Shown: positions 44,819 through 55,400 of the stretch, one piece after another
Position numbering within the stretch: the stretch's first letter is position 1
Layout: every line of letters starts with the position of its first letter
Origin: Berberis thunbergii
Taxonomy: Eukaryota > Streptophyta > Magnoliopsida > Ranunculales > Berberidaceae
Reading direction: 5' to 3'
DNA length: 64,000 bases
Assembly: GCA_003290165.1 (NCBI GenBank)
Contig: QNQO01000200.1
Coordinates: forward strand, 930,001 to 994,000
Translations under genes and position numbers: made by a program
Notes under the pieces: generated by a model
What the model was told of the DNA's origin: nothing
Databases searched by the model: none
Seen by the model: only the letters and a program-made list of their open reading frames with translations

Positions 44819-45818
44819 CTGAATATTATGATTTGACTGGGCTTTCGTGAATGACTTGTTCTATAGAATTCAAGAAGCAATTCTCTGCAAGTCAATGTAA
44901 AAAATCATATTTCAGTAGCATGTGGAGATAACAAAATGGCCATTTCAATTTTACTATCATTAGAAAAATTAAGGTTATACAATCATTAAAGAGACTACCT
45001 CATAATGCCATCATCTGCCCCATTTGCTAGTGGTTTGTACAATGAATCAATCATCTCCAGCTTTGGTGACTGTGTTGGTACAGCTGCCCTGTACCTTGAG
45101 ATCAGTGGCCATTCTCGAGAACCAACAACCTGAGATTGGACAAAGAGATTTCCAAATAAGCTCCCAAAATGTCATTGTACAATTGTACAAACATAAGTCA
45201 ATCATTAGAATAAGTATAGTGAGACTACCGCAGCCACAGATGGGACGTCTGATTGACCAGGTGACCCATGAGACACGTCCATTCCCATTATCATAGTTGG
45301 ATTTTCGCTTAAGAGTGGAATACTTGGAACACGCTCAATTGATAACAACGAATTAATGCCTCCAAGCTGGAATGAATAAGAAAAGGTTCCATTATAGCAT
45401 GCCAAAGATGTGAAACAAACAAAATAATCTAGGAAAAAAATCCTTTCTAGTAGAGTTTTACCTTGGAATTTATCTTCAGAAGTACATTTGTGAGGTACTG
45501 GTCGTTGATTTTGTTGGAGAAATGCATTGTGTGACAATTCCCATTTCATGAAGATTCTTCTTCTTCCAAGGACCTTCAGAGTGAGAAAGCATAAACACTT
45601 TGCAACAAATAATAATAATAACAGTAATAATAGTAACATAAAAAATTATTAAATGAAATATCATACCATAAATATCACAGTTTTTCTTTTCTGGCAGAAC
45701 ACAGAGAATAAATTGTGGCTCACTAGGGAGCTTTGTCATCAACTGTTCAAACATATTTTCCACCCTCACAATAGGACCAGCTCTCCTCAATTGGGGTTCT
45801 TCCTCAATCAGATCACCA
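44819..45818 (-). pseudogene. AGO6: AGO6-like Argonaute PIWI-domain fragment, 5 exons
   Basis: Exons on the minus strand: 45667-45818 (EEEPQLRRAGPIVRVENMFE .. FILCVLPEKKNCDIYG), 45462-45573 (PWKKKNLHEMGIVTQCISPT .. YLTNVLLKINSK), 45229-45366 (LGGINSLLSIERVPSIPLLS .. MIMGMDVSHGSPGQSDVPS), 44999-45129 (VVGSREWPLISRYRAAV .. KLEMIDSLYKPL) and 44819-44884 (ELLLEFYRTSHSRKPSQIII). All splice sites are canonical and the introns are short. The first catalytic Asp (GMDVSH) is present; the later PIWI catalytic residues are beyond the fragment. One base is missing in exon 45462-45573 after SPTK, shifting the frame. Wording is closest to the AGO4/6/9 clade that guides RNA-directed DNA methylation, and to AGO6 in particular. 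Confidence 0.93.
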
Positions 45819-46540
45819 CTAACAATATCTATTTTAAGTAGTCTATGTTTGCATTATTACCAAGCAATACCACCATCTGATTTCAATACACATTTATTTA
45901 TTGTTCCTTGGCATTGTCACAAATTCTGAAAGTTAACTCAATATATGATAAATTCTCTAGAAGTGTATTGCCAACATTTATATTCTTACTTTTTTTCTTA
46001 ATCAGCTCTATGATGGATCTTCACAACACCATCATGAATATTGCTTTGTATAAAATATGCAATCATTGTGAAATATTCTCAAATTGCCTTAGAAGTTTGA
46101 ATCATTCATCCCCAACAACTATGTAATAAGAGACGTAAAAATAGTTGCTACATCTGTATTTTTGGTTTTTCATGCTTAAACATAATAAATACTTCACTGG
46201 TCCAACAGGGATCAGAAATAAAGTGTAAAAGCTTGGGTGACAACTGAAACAACTTCATGCAGGTAAGCAAAGCATGTATGTATTTCCCTACATATGTATA
46301 TAAACCCAAGGTACAAGGCGAAAAGGTGAACATACGTTCATCTTTTACATGGGAAGCATGTTCTTAGGATGGTTCTCGTTCCAATAAATCAAGTTGTCCA
46401 TTAAGAGCACTGACTAAAACTTGATATATAAAAAGCACATTTTGAAGTCAGCGTAACTTGATAGGAACACAAATACATCAATAGAAAATAATAATAAAAT
46501 CCCATCAAACAGTATACAAGAAGAACCTGGGTGAGAAACT
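45819..46540. other. CACTA-D interior, nothing recognised
   Basis: AT-rich sequence upstream (on the minus strand) of the AGO exons. No AGO N-terminal, PAZ or MID exon is found here. Confidence 0.45.
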
Positions 46541-46773
46541 GAGCATGCCGTATTAACTTCATATATACACCTAAATCCTCCTTTTCCACATCCATACTTT
46601 TCATGAACAAAACTACAGTGCAAACATTGAACCTTTCAAGAAACAAGAGAAGGATGAAACCTACTAAAGATACAACACGTACCTCTTTGCATTCCTGCCC
46701 ACAAAATGAAGTGCATAAACTATCTGACCCAGTAGGAGACATGTTTATTTGTCGTATGCATGATTTATGATCT
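46541..46773 (-). pseudogene. possible PHD/GNAT-type nuclear protein exons
   Basis: The minus strand reads RQINMSPTGSDSLCTSFCGQ then ECKE before a GTACGT donor (46682-46773). The FCGxxCxE pattern occurs after the PHD finger of IDM1-like acetyltransferase proteins. A second frame at 46541-46640 reads FVHEKYGCGKGGFRCIYEVN and is unassigned. The assignment is weak. Confidence 0.3.
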
Positions 46774-47526
46774 GCAGCGAACAAAAATGTCAACAGGTTT
46801 CAGTCTACACTCTTGTAGTCCTCTTTGAAGAGAGGATGGAAGAAAAAGCATAAACAACTAATCCCAGACAAAAAAGCAAACGAAGTATTGTTTGCACTAG
46901 CAGCTAGAACTTTCATATTCTAAAATATGAGAATAAATAATGCTGAGTTGGGTTGGGTTTTTCTCTGAGAATTTTTTTTTTTTTTTTAAATCATGAACAA
47001 CACCCTAAATTCCGATCAGGTTTTACACCCCAATATGATTCGTAACCAATATAAGTCGTTGAACAGATCTAAGAAAAACATGCAAATCAATTATCAAGAT
47101 TAAAACCATTAATTTCAATTGAAAACAGATAAGAAGGTCTTAGATCAAACCAAAACCTCCAATTTCATATCCAAAACAACCCCATACAAAAAACCCTAAT
47201 TTAATCAGCTCCAAAATTGATCAAAACCGTGAATTTTTAAATTGGAAAACGCAATCAAATCTAAAGACCAAACAACATCACCTGATCCCGACAGAAAGCC
47301 AAAATCCAGATCTACGAGTTATCGATTTAAACAATAATTAGACCTCAAATTACTAATTACTGACCAAACAATATCACCTAATCAATCAGAAACCCTAAAT
47401 CCAGATCTATGAATTACGGATTTAAACCTCAATTAGACCTCAGATTACTAATTACTCATATAAACAGATCAGTTGAAGAACAAAAACGGAAATCGAATAA
47501 CAAAAAAAGAGAGAAATCTATCTTAC

Positions 47527-47600
47527 CTTAAGAGAGCGAGAGAGAAAACTTTGAAGAAGCTTTGAATGAAATCGAAATAAGAATGATCAGAATTTTAGAA
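47527..47600 (-). other. 5' leader-like exon with splice donor at right side of CACTA-D
   Basis: On the minus strand a CT-rich leader TTTTCTCTCTCGCTCTCTTA ends AAG|GTAAGATAG at 47527/47526. This is a strong donor after a typical plant 5' untranslated sequence. It could start a transcript running leftward through all captured fragments. The stretch 47640-48030 beyond it is GC-richer, with CTCCTCTGCGCTGCCTCGAT repeats (47750-47850), and may hold the old promoter. Confidence 0.4.
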
Positions 47601-48031
47601 TCAAAACCTGATTGCTTCATATGTTTCTTTGTTGGGAAGATGACCCGACCCTAACTCAAACCTCGTTTCATCACTTCTTGAGCTTTTTCCATTACAAGGG
47701 CTCACAAATGATCAAACAAAACCTTCTGAAATCGAAGGAAACCTCAATCGATCTCTCCTCTGCGCTGCCTCGATCTCTCCTCTGCGCTCCTCTGCTCCTC
47801 AATCGATCTCTCCTCTGCTCCTCTGCCTCGATATCTCCTCTGCGCTGCCTCGAAGGAAATCGTTGGGTTTCTCTCAGTGTCGAAAATCTTTCACCCAATG
47901 ACCGCCCAAACTCTTTCTATTCCCCCATTTTTTTCGCAAGCGGGAAACCTGTTTTCGCCAAAGCGGGAAACGCGTTTTCGCCAAAGTGCGAAAGTCATTC
48001 CTCCACGCATGCGGCCCACATGCAAAACGCT

Positions 48032-48362
48032 CTTATTAGCAACGGTTTTTGGCCGTTTCCCCTTATAGCCACGGTTTTGAGCCGTTGCTAACTATAGCCA
48101 CGGTTTTAGACCATTGGCATTATAGACACAGTTTTTAGCCGTGGCAAAGACACCAACGGTTTTGAGCCGTGGCCATAGTTTTAGCCACGGTTTTAAACCG
48201 TTGGTAATTATAGCCACGGTTTTGTGCCGTGGCAAATAAACCAACGGTGTTTAGCCGTGGCCAATTTTTTTTTTGCCACGGTTTTAGGCCGTTGGTAATT
48301 ATAGCCACGGTTTTAGGCCGTGGCAAATTAACCAACGGTTTAAAACCGTGGCCATCTTGGCG
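48032..48362. repeat. right subterminal hairpin repeat array of CACTA-D
   Basis: The same 22-base unit as at the left end (AGCCACGGTTTTNNACCGTTGG and variants), about twelve copies, ending 27 bases before the terminus. Confidence 0.9.
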
Positions 48363-48389
48363 TGGCTAAACTGGCTTTTTGGTGTAGTG

Positions 48390-49152
48390 GAGCTGGTACT
48401 AATGGGGCAAAGAACAAAGTTGAAGTTGAAATCATTTCAGATAAGTTGAACTCAGCCAAGAAGATGGACTTAAATTGTGGATATACTCCTGAAGAACTAA
48501 CACATTTGACGGATGCAGACAAAGTTATGCTCAACAACTTTGCTCATAATGCAAATGACATCAAGGTTGCAATGACAGAAGAAAATCAGGCTACATTTGT
48601 AGAAGACCAGGCAATAGAAAAGAATGACAACGAATTGGTGGAAGAACATGGAAGTAAGTACCCAAATGAAATTGTGCCCAACTCAAACGAGGATGATAAA
48701 GTAGGAGAAGTCAACAACATGCCAGCAGGCAATAGTTCGGGTGCAAAGAAAGACAACAACTTCCAGGATGATGGTATGCAATTCATGCACCGCAGTGTGA
48801 TACAACTCACCGAAGCAGAACTGAATAAAGCGAAAGGTTTCCTTCCTCTTCCTGAGATTGAATATGCGTTAACGATAATAAAGAATACGAAAAGGGGAAT
48901 GTAGTTCCTTCTACATTGCAAGAAGCTATTGCAAGTCATGGCAAAGATGCAGTGAATGCAAACTACATTTGGTTAAAAGATGTATGGGAAGAGGATAAGA
49001 ACCGCACATGCAATAGATTGAGACAGGAAATTTGTCAGGTTCCTGAAGAAGAGCATGAGCCAGGCCTCTCCAGTGATGATGATGTGTTTACACAACCGGC
49101 TGCAAAGATGTTTTCTAACACCCACACCAAGATTTTTGACTCTGTCCCCTGA
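48390..49152 (+). pseudogene. LINE-2 ORF1 3' part
   Basis: Resumes AGTNGAKNKVEVEIISDKLN in the frame that was cut at 39379. It is acidic (EENQATFVEDQAIEKNDNEL), continues to MQFMHRSVIQLTEAELNKAK and reaches a stop at 48902-48904 after a frameshift. The next frame, from 48916 (AIASHGKDAVNANYIWLKDV), ends DSVP, stop at 49152. Besides the shift it is well kept. Confidence 0.8.
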
Positions 49153-50078
49153 AATCCAATAGAACTAAGAAAGCAAACAAAAAGTACAAAGGCTTAGTTG
49201 ATTTATAGTTTAGGTTTGTTTTTGGTGAATCCTCTCTTATGAGAGTTTGTTTCAGTATTTGCTTTTACTTTTGTTTCATTTGTGTAAAGGTTTTGGGGTC
49301 CTTAAAACCCAGCTCGATTTCCAAAAAAATATTAATTTAAACTTTTTCCAATGTATCAAAGCAATGGAAAATTTATATTGGATTAAAGAGGAAGCTAAAT
49401 AATTTAATCAGATTCTCTAATGGGCCCTCAAATAACACAAAATTTGTTTTGAGATGCTTTTTCAAAAGATATTACAGCATGTAACACAATAACATATTTC
49501 AACAAAACATAATAAACACAATCTCTAGCATAGTAAATATAGTAATGTGAGAAAATGATGTAGAGTGATGACTGTTTCAGTGGTAACGCATTGAATAACG
49601 CATCCAAGTGGGCTCTGAGGCGATTCTGAAGGGTTTTTTGGGCATTCTCCAATTTTTTGGATCCTCTGATCCCAGCCCTTCCTCTTTCCTAGGAATTAAT
49701 CTGAGCCGCTGCTTCTTGCGCCGCTTTGGGCAGACCTAGCCGCTGCAACCCATTACGGCTTTGCGCCGGTATCTCGTTGCTCGGGGGCTTCCCCGATCCG
49801 GCTGGGCTTCCATCTCGCCTGTTGGGATTCAGTTCGCGACACGATTTGCCACTTCGTCTTGATCTGTAGACCCGATCGGATCCCTTTTCCGGTCTGTTAC
49901 GACCCTCTCTCTGTTACGAATCTTGCACTGTTACGCATCTGACGGTCTGTTTCCTAATCTCGGGCTGTTACAAGTCGTTGTTCCAACTGATTAACGATTC
50001 GTAACAGGTCTGTTTCGTTTCTGATCCGTTTCTTACAAGTCTTCCATTGGTTTTGGTACCATATTTCTTCTTGATGTG

Positions 50079-52429
50079 ATGACCGTGCAAACCGCCAGTC
50101 CATCACCCACTGGTCCTGGTCACGGGGATTACCGGCCGGATCTCCGAAGCTCTCTTTCGCCCAGATTCTGGGCAAGATTTTGGTTGATGACAATGTCGAA
50201 ACTCAGGTTGAAGGAACCCGCTTCCGTAAGGAGGGGGCTCCAGCTATCGGACTCACGGCATCCGATGAGGTTCGGGGGGAAGCTTTCATGGAGAAACATG
50301 TCATTGTTCTCAAATTTTCTAGTTACCGTCCGACTTTGACAGATATTCGCGATTCTATTCACAGAACTTGGGGAATTTTGGGAGACTTCTCTTTGGGTTT
50401 GTTGAATCAACGACATGTGCTCGTACGACTTCAGTCGGAGGTAGAAGCAAAGAAAGTTCTGTCGAGGGATACATTCCTGATTCGAGGAGTTCGGTTTAAA
50501 GCTTTTCGTTGGCATGATGGATTCAGTTTGAAGGAGGATCCCATCTCGGTGCCCCTATGGGTAGAGTTACCTAACCTCCCTTTACACTTATTTCATCCCC
50601 CTATTTTAAAGGCTATTGTGAATTCTTTTGGCGGTTATTTGCGGATGGATGATCATACTCGTTGTCTCACTCGGTCGGGTTTTGCCCGTGTGTGTGTGGA
50701 GATGTCGTTAGCGGACAAATTACCGACTAGAGTTTGGATTGATAGGGCCAATAACAGAGGATTCTGGCAGAAAATCGATTATCCAGGTTTCAAATATTGC
50801 GACTTTTGTTCCTTGATAGGTCACCAAGAGGCTTTTTGCAGGAAAAAATTTGGAGTCAAGGCCGGTGAGGGAATTCCCGACTCTGGTAAGGTAGAAAAGA
50901 CGGTTAAGCCGCCTGTGGAACACAAAACTTTGAAACAACAATATGTCCCGGTACTCAAACACGCTCAAATTGATCGACCAGCGGTTGGTCCGAGTGGCGC
51001 TAAGAACAGCCAGGGGGAAGAAGTGGTTGAGGACATTGGGAAAACGAAGCCTGTGGCCATGGTTCCGGTCAAGATGGAGTTGTCAAATCAATTTGACTCG
51101 CTTAATGATCACATGGCTGAGGATGGTAGTGAGCATTTGGTTCCGGTTAGTGTTGAGAAGGTCACCGAAAATACAGAAAAATGTCTTCTGGAGGCGGGAT
51201 ACACCATTTCTGAGATTGCTAATACCATTGGATTTCCAACTTAGCCGCAACAGTCACCTATAGATTCACAAGAAGAGGAGGTCAAGGGTGGTTTAGTAGA
51301 TGATCTATCCACTTCTCCCACAGAAGTGCTGCCGCGGGTGGTAATTGAGTCCGAACACTTGGGACATCAAGGTTTAATGTTACGATCTGTCACTAAGTTT
51401 GCCAGCAGTCCCGACATGGCGTTTAGCCCTCCGAACACACTCAGCACATGCCCTGCTGGCCCTGCCCCTCTCACCTCCAACAGTCCCGGACTACATACAG
51501 CGACCAGCATTCGTTTAGACAATGTTTTAGCGACCAACAATCGTCCCGGCAGTGTCATAGCGACCACCACAACCTGTCCAGGCAGTGTTTTAGTGACCAA
51601 CACAGGTCCTTGTTGGGTTCCAGCGACCACTCTTCCAGCAGTTCATGTCGCAGCCAGTGTTCCCGCGACCGACACAGGCACATTTCCAGCGACCACTCCT
51701 CTGCGCCCTCCAGCAGTTCATGTACCAACCAATGATCCAGCGACCGACACAGGTCCATTTCTAGCGACAGGTTCCTGTCAAGACACTGGTCCAGATCAGG
51801 CAACTGCCACCCCAGCTCATGCCCAGCTCTGTATTTCTGGCTCTGTTCCTGTGTTTGCTCAATGCCCTGCGCAACAAAACGGTCCTGTTCCAGCCCACGA
51901 CAGCCCTTCTTCTCGGGTCCAGCCCTTCCACGGCCCAGCTCAGTCCAGCTCGTCTAAAGATGGCCACATGCAGTCCAGTCCGCCACATCAGGTTTCTGCA
52001 GGGGACGCGGTCTCTCAGGCAACAGGGACTAAAGTTGGGAATGATACAGCACAGCCGACAGTGATGGACCAGTTGACAGAAATTATGACCAAGCGCGCTC
52101 AATCCATGGCTTCGGGTAATGTCTCAGTTCCCTCGGCAGTCAGAAATGAAGTGGATGGGAGTCTGTATGATGTTTTCGTCCAGTTGGTGGAGGAGAACCG
52201 TGTTTTACAGAGTCAGAAACATTCATACCTCGCCAATACAATGGTTAACGCCACAGATGATAGTGACGCGGCTGCGTCGGAATCGGAGTTGGGATTGGAA
52301 CCACAGGCTATTAAGGATGTTAATTTGGGGGCACTCTCTGATAAAGATCAACAGAACAAAGTCAAATCGACGGCCCTCCCGGGCAAACGTCGCAAGACTA
52401 AGAAGGGTAAAGCTTCGGTCCGTGTTTAA
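50079..52429 (+). pseudogene. LINE-3 ORF1 (DUF4283, CCHC knuckle, P/T/A-rich tail)
   Basis: Start MTVQTASPSPTGPG at 50079. One frameshift near 50130 leads to SPKLSFAQILGKILVDDNVE. The DUF4283 region runs EAFMEKHVIVLKFSSYRPTL to VPLWVELPNLPLHLFHPPI. The knuckle CDFCSLIGHQEAFC is a perfect C-x2-C-x4-H-x4-C. TAG at 51242-51244 interrupts the frame after ANTIGFPT, and the same frame then continues to 52429. From about 51450 to 51810 the protein is rich in Pro, Thr and Ala, with imperfect PATDTGPF-type repeats. It ends with a basic tail KGKASVRV. The stop codon is one base before the ORF2 start. Confidence 0.88.
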
Positions 52430-52430
52430 G

Positions 52431-55400
52431 ATGATAGAAAACTTTTTGTTTTGGAATGCTCGTGGGATCGCAAATCAGGCCACGAGGCGGAGGTTGAAAA
52501 ATATGGTGTTGGAGCATAAAGTCAGAATTCTTATGATTGCGGAGCCTATGATTCCTGCTAGTAGATCTATGGAGATTGGCAACAAAATCCAACTGGGCGG
52601 CTTTGCCTCGAACGACTCGGTTGGTGGAAAGATTTGGATCTTTTGGGATTCTTCCCTCACTCTTTCGGTGGTGGACATGTCGGACCAGATCATTCATTGC
52701 CAGGTAAAGGATTCTGATTCAAAAATATTTTTCATATCTTTTGTTTATGCTAAATGTTCTGTAGATGGTAGAAAGGAACTTTGGTTGAATATGACAAACT
52801 TTGCTGCATCCCTTGTCGTTCCCTGGATGGTCGGAGGAGATTTTAACACCTATTTGAATTCTCGAGAGAAAGTAGGAGGGGTGGAGCCGTCCATGGCAAG
52901 TATGTCACACTTCTCTGATTGTATTGAAAACAATGGTCTCATTGATTGTGGCTTCTCGGGTCCTCGCCTCACCTGGTGTAATAACAGACGGGGTAGTGAG
53001 CGCATTTGGGCCAGACTGGATAGGATCTTCACCAATTCCGCTTGGTTGACAGATTTTGGTAGTCCAAAAGTGGAACATCTTAGCAGAACTTTCTCAGATC
53101 ACTGTCCGTTGTTGGCCTCTATGCCAATGCATTCTAAAGTCGGTTATGTCCCATTTCGGTTCCTTAATATGTGGACGACACATCCTGAGTTTATGCATTT
53201 GGTCAAGGAAACATGGTTGACAGACATGGGTACTATGAGGCCTATTGATCGTGTGGATGCCAAACTTAAATTGACACGCCGAGCTCTAATTCAGTGGAAT
53301 AGGATGGTTTTCGGTAATGTGTTCAGCAAAATTCGTGCATTAGAAGATGAAATGCAGCAGTGGGAAACAATTCTTTTGGCAGGTTTTGCGAATAACAGTT
53401 CTAATGGGTTAAATGTCAATGCTAACTGGGATGTTCAGGCTTGCTGCAATTTACACCGTTGTCAGGCAAAGTATCGATTGGCTCTCAAACAGGAGGAGCT
53501 CTACTGGATCCAAAATCTGGTGAAAAGGAATTCAAGGAGGGGGATGCCTGCACTAAATACTTTTTTGCATCCACCAAATCCAAACAAAAGACACGCGCCA
53601 TAAATCAGATCACCTTACCGGACGGTAGAATTATTTCGGAACCTGGTCAGATTCTGGATGAAGCCAATCAATTCTTTTCGAAGTTGTTGTCCTCTCAAGG
53701 TGAGGTTCGGGAAGATGTGGATTTGTTAAATTGTCTCCCGACATTGTTGGACGCTGGTCATTGCGAGTCTCTGGTTCACCGCCCCTCTCTTATGGAAGTA
53801 AGGGATGCAGTTTTTGACATTCCCAAAAATAGTGCGCCAGGACCGGATGGTTTTACTGCTGACTTTTATCAGTCTTGTTGGGAGGTTTTGAGTATGGATA
53901 TATGGGAGGCTGCTATTCAATTTTTTGAAGGGGATGCACTGCCGGCGTCTTTCTCAGCGAATTTCTTGGCTTTGATTCCCAAAATTGCTAATCCAGGTTC
54001 TTTTCCTGATTTTCGCCCCATCAGTTTATGTAATGTGATTTATAAGATCTTTAGCAAAGTTCTGTGCAATAGGCTGGTAGATATTCTGCCAAGATTGATT
54101 TCGCCGGAGCAGGGAGCTTTTGTTAAAGGCAGATTTATTGGGGAAAATATTGGATTGGCGCAGGAATTGATCAGAGACATCAATAGGAAGGTTATTGGAG
54201 ATAATGTGGTGCTGAAAATTGATATGGAGAAAGCATATGATAGACTGGAATGACACTTTTTGCTTAAAGTGCTTAGAAAATTTGGCTTTACGGGTAGATT
54301 CTGCCACATCATCTCTAACTGTATTACTTTTTGTGGCTTCTCGGTTCTGCTTCAAGGAGTTTACAAAGGTTTTTTCAGATCCACTAGGGGACTTCGGCAG
54401 GGAGATCCCCTATCCCCTTTTCTTTTCATTATTGCTTCCGAAGTTTTGAGTAGGGGTTTGACATCAGCCTTCGAGACTGGCAAAATTGGATACTACTATA
54501 CTCCAAGGAATTGCAACCCTATTTCCCACCTTCTGTATGCCGACGACACTATTATTTTTTTGAATGGCAGACATTCCTCAGTTACGGGTTGTATGGAGTT
54601 CCTGCGTAGATATTGCACGGCCTCGGGACAGAAAATAAATGAAGGAAAAAGCTCATTTACTCTAGCTGATCAGAGCACAGCGGAGCGTATTGTAGCGTTA
54701 AAAAGTGGCACCGCTTTCCAATTTCACTCTGCTCCATTGAAGTATTTGGGTGGGCCAGTTTTCCAAGGGAGAGTTAAAATTTCTTATTTTGAAGATTTAA
54801 TTTCTAAGATTCAGTTTCGTATTCAAGGATGGAAGGCCAAATTGTTATCTCCCGGAGGCCGCCTAATCTTGATAAAGCATGTTCTTAGCTCCATTCCGAT
54901 CTATATTCTTAGTACCATGTGTGTACCAAGGACTGTCATAGCACGGATTAATAGATTGTTGGCGGACTTCTTCTGGGGGGATTGTGAAGTTCGCCTTAAG
55001 AAAAAATGGGTTTCATGGGAAAAAATTTGCTTTCCCCTAGCGGAAGATGGTTTGGGTGTTAGAGACTTGACGGTGGTGATGAAAGCTTTTCGGGTCAAGG
55101 CTCTATGGAGGTTACTTACTTCCGACTCGTTATGGGCTACTTTCATGAGGAATAAATACTGGGTTCAGGGTGTTGGTTTGCATTGTCAAACTGTGAGAGG
55201 TGGTTCGTCTCCGTTTTTCAAAGAGATCATGCTTGGGCGAAATTTTCTCTTGAGCAATTCGCTTTGGCGTATTGGCACTGGGGATACTGGTTTCTTTGAG
55301 GAGAATTGGAACATGGTGGCTTTTTTCAGGAGATCGGCAGCATTGGTTGACCAAGATTTATGGCCTTCAATCCGTGAGGTGTCATCCACAGACTTTGTTA

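Larger units (their letters stand above)
39380..48389 (-). mobile_element. Pack-CACTA element D
   Basis: The left end CACTACACCAAAAACCCC and the reverse complement of the right end, CACTACACCAAAAAGCCA, match. The duplication GAG is at 39377-39379 and 48390-48392. Length is 9010 bp. It carries subterminal arrays of TAGCAACGGTTTT..CCGTGGC motifs at both ends. The captured fragments, all on the minus strand, are a possible PHD protein, AGO6-like PIWI exons, cysteine synthase and CtpA. No transposase is visible, so it depends on another element. Confidence 0.95.
37855..49328 (+). mobile_element. LINE-2: ORF1-only L1-type LINE, split by CACTA-D
   Basis: Flanked by ATATTAATTTAA at 37843-37854 and 49329-49340. 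Without CACTA-D it is about 2.46 kb. It has a GC-rich 5' leader with repeats, one ORF1 and a 3' tail (AAAGGTTTTGGGGTCCTTAA then AACCCAGCTCGATTTCC plus A) that resembles the LINE-1 tail. Between the ORF1 stop (49152) and the tail there are only about 170 bases and no endonuclease or reverse transcriptase sequence. It must have been moved by proteins supplied by another LINE. Confidence 0.85.
37785..49375. repeat. inverted-repeat element (MITE-like) split by LINE-2
   Basis: The left arm CCATTGCTTTGATACGTCGG then AAAAAGTTTAAATT (37785-37818) pairs with the right arm at about 49336-49370, whose reverse complement is CCATTGCTTTGATACATTGG then AAAAAGTTTAAATT. LINE-2 with its duplication lies between the arms. 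Removing LINE-2 leaves a small foldback of about 100 bases. Confidence 0.65.

Noticed and set aside
47692..47898. Arg-rich minus-strand frame
   Set aside because: Translation of the CTCCTCTGCGCTGCCTCGAT tandem repeats. Low complexity without a protein signal.
51367..51803. Several long frames rich in Ser, Gln, Cys and Arg on both strands
   Set aside because: Shadows of the Pro/Thr/Ala-rich repeat part of LINE-3 ORF1.
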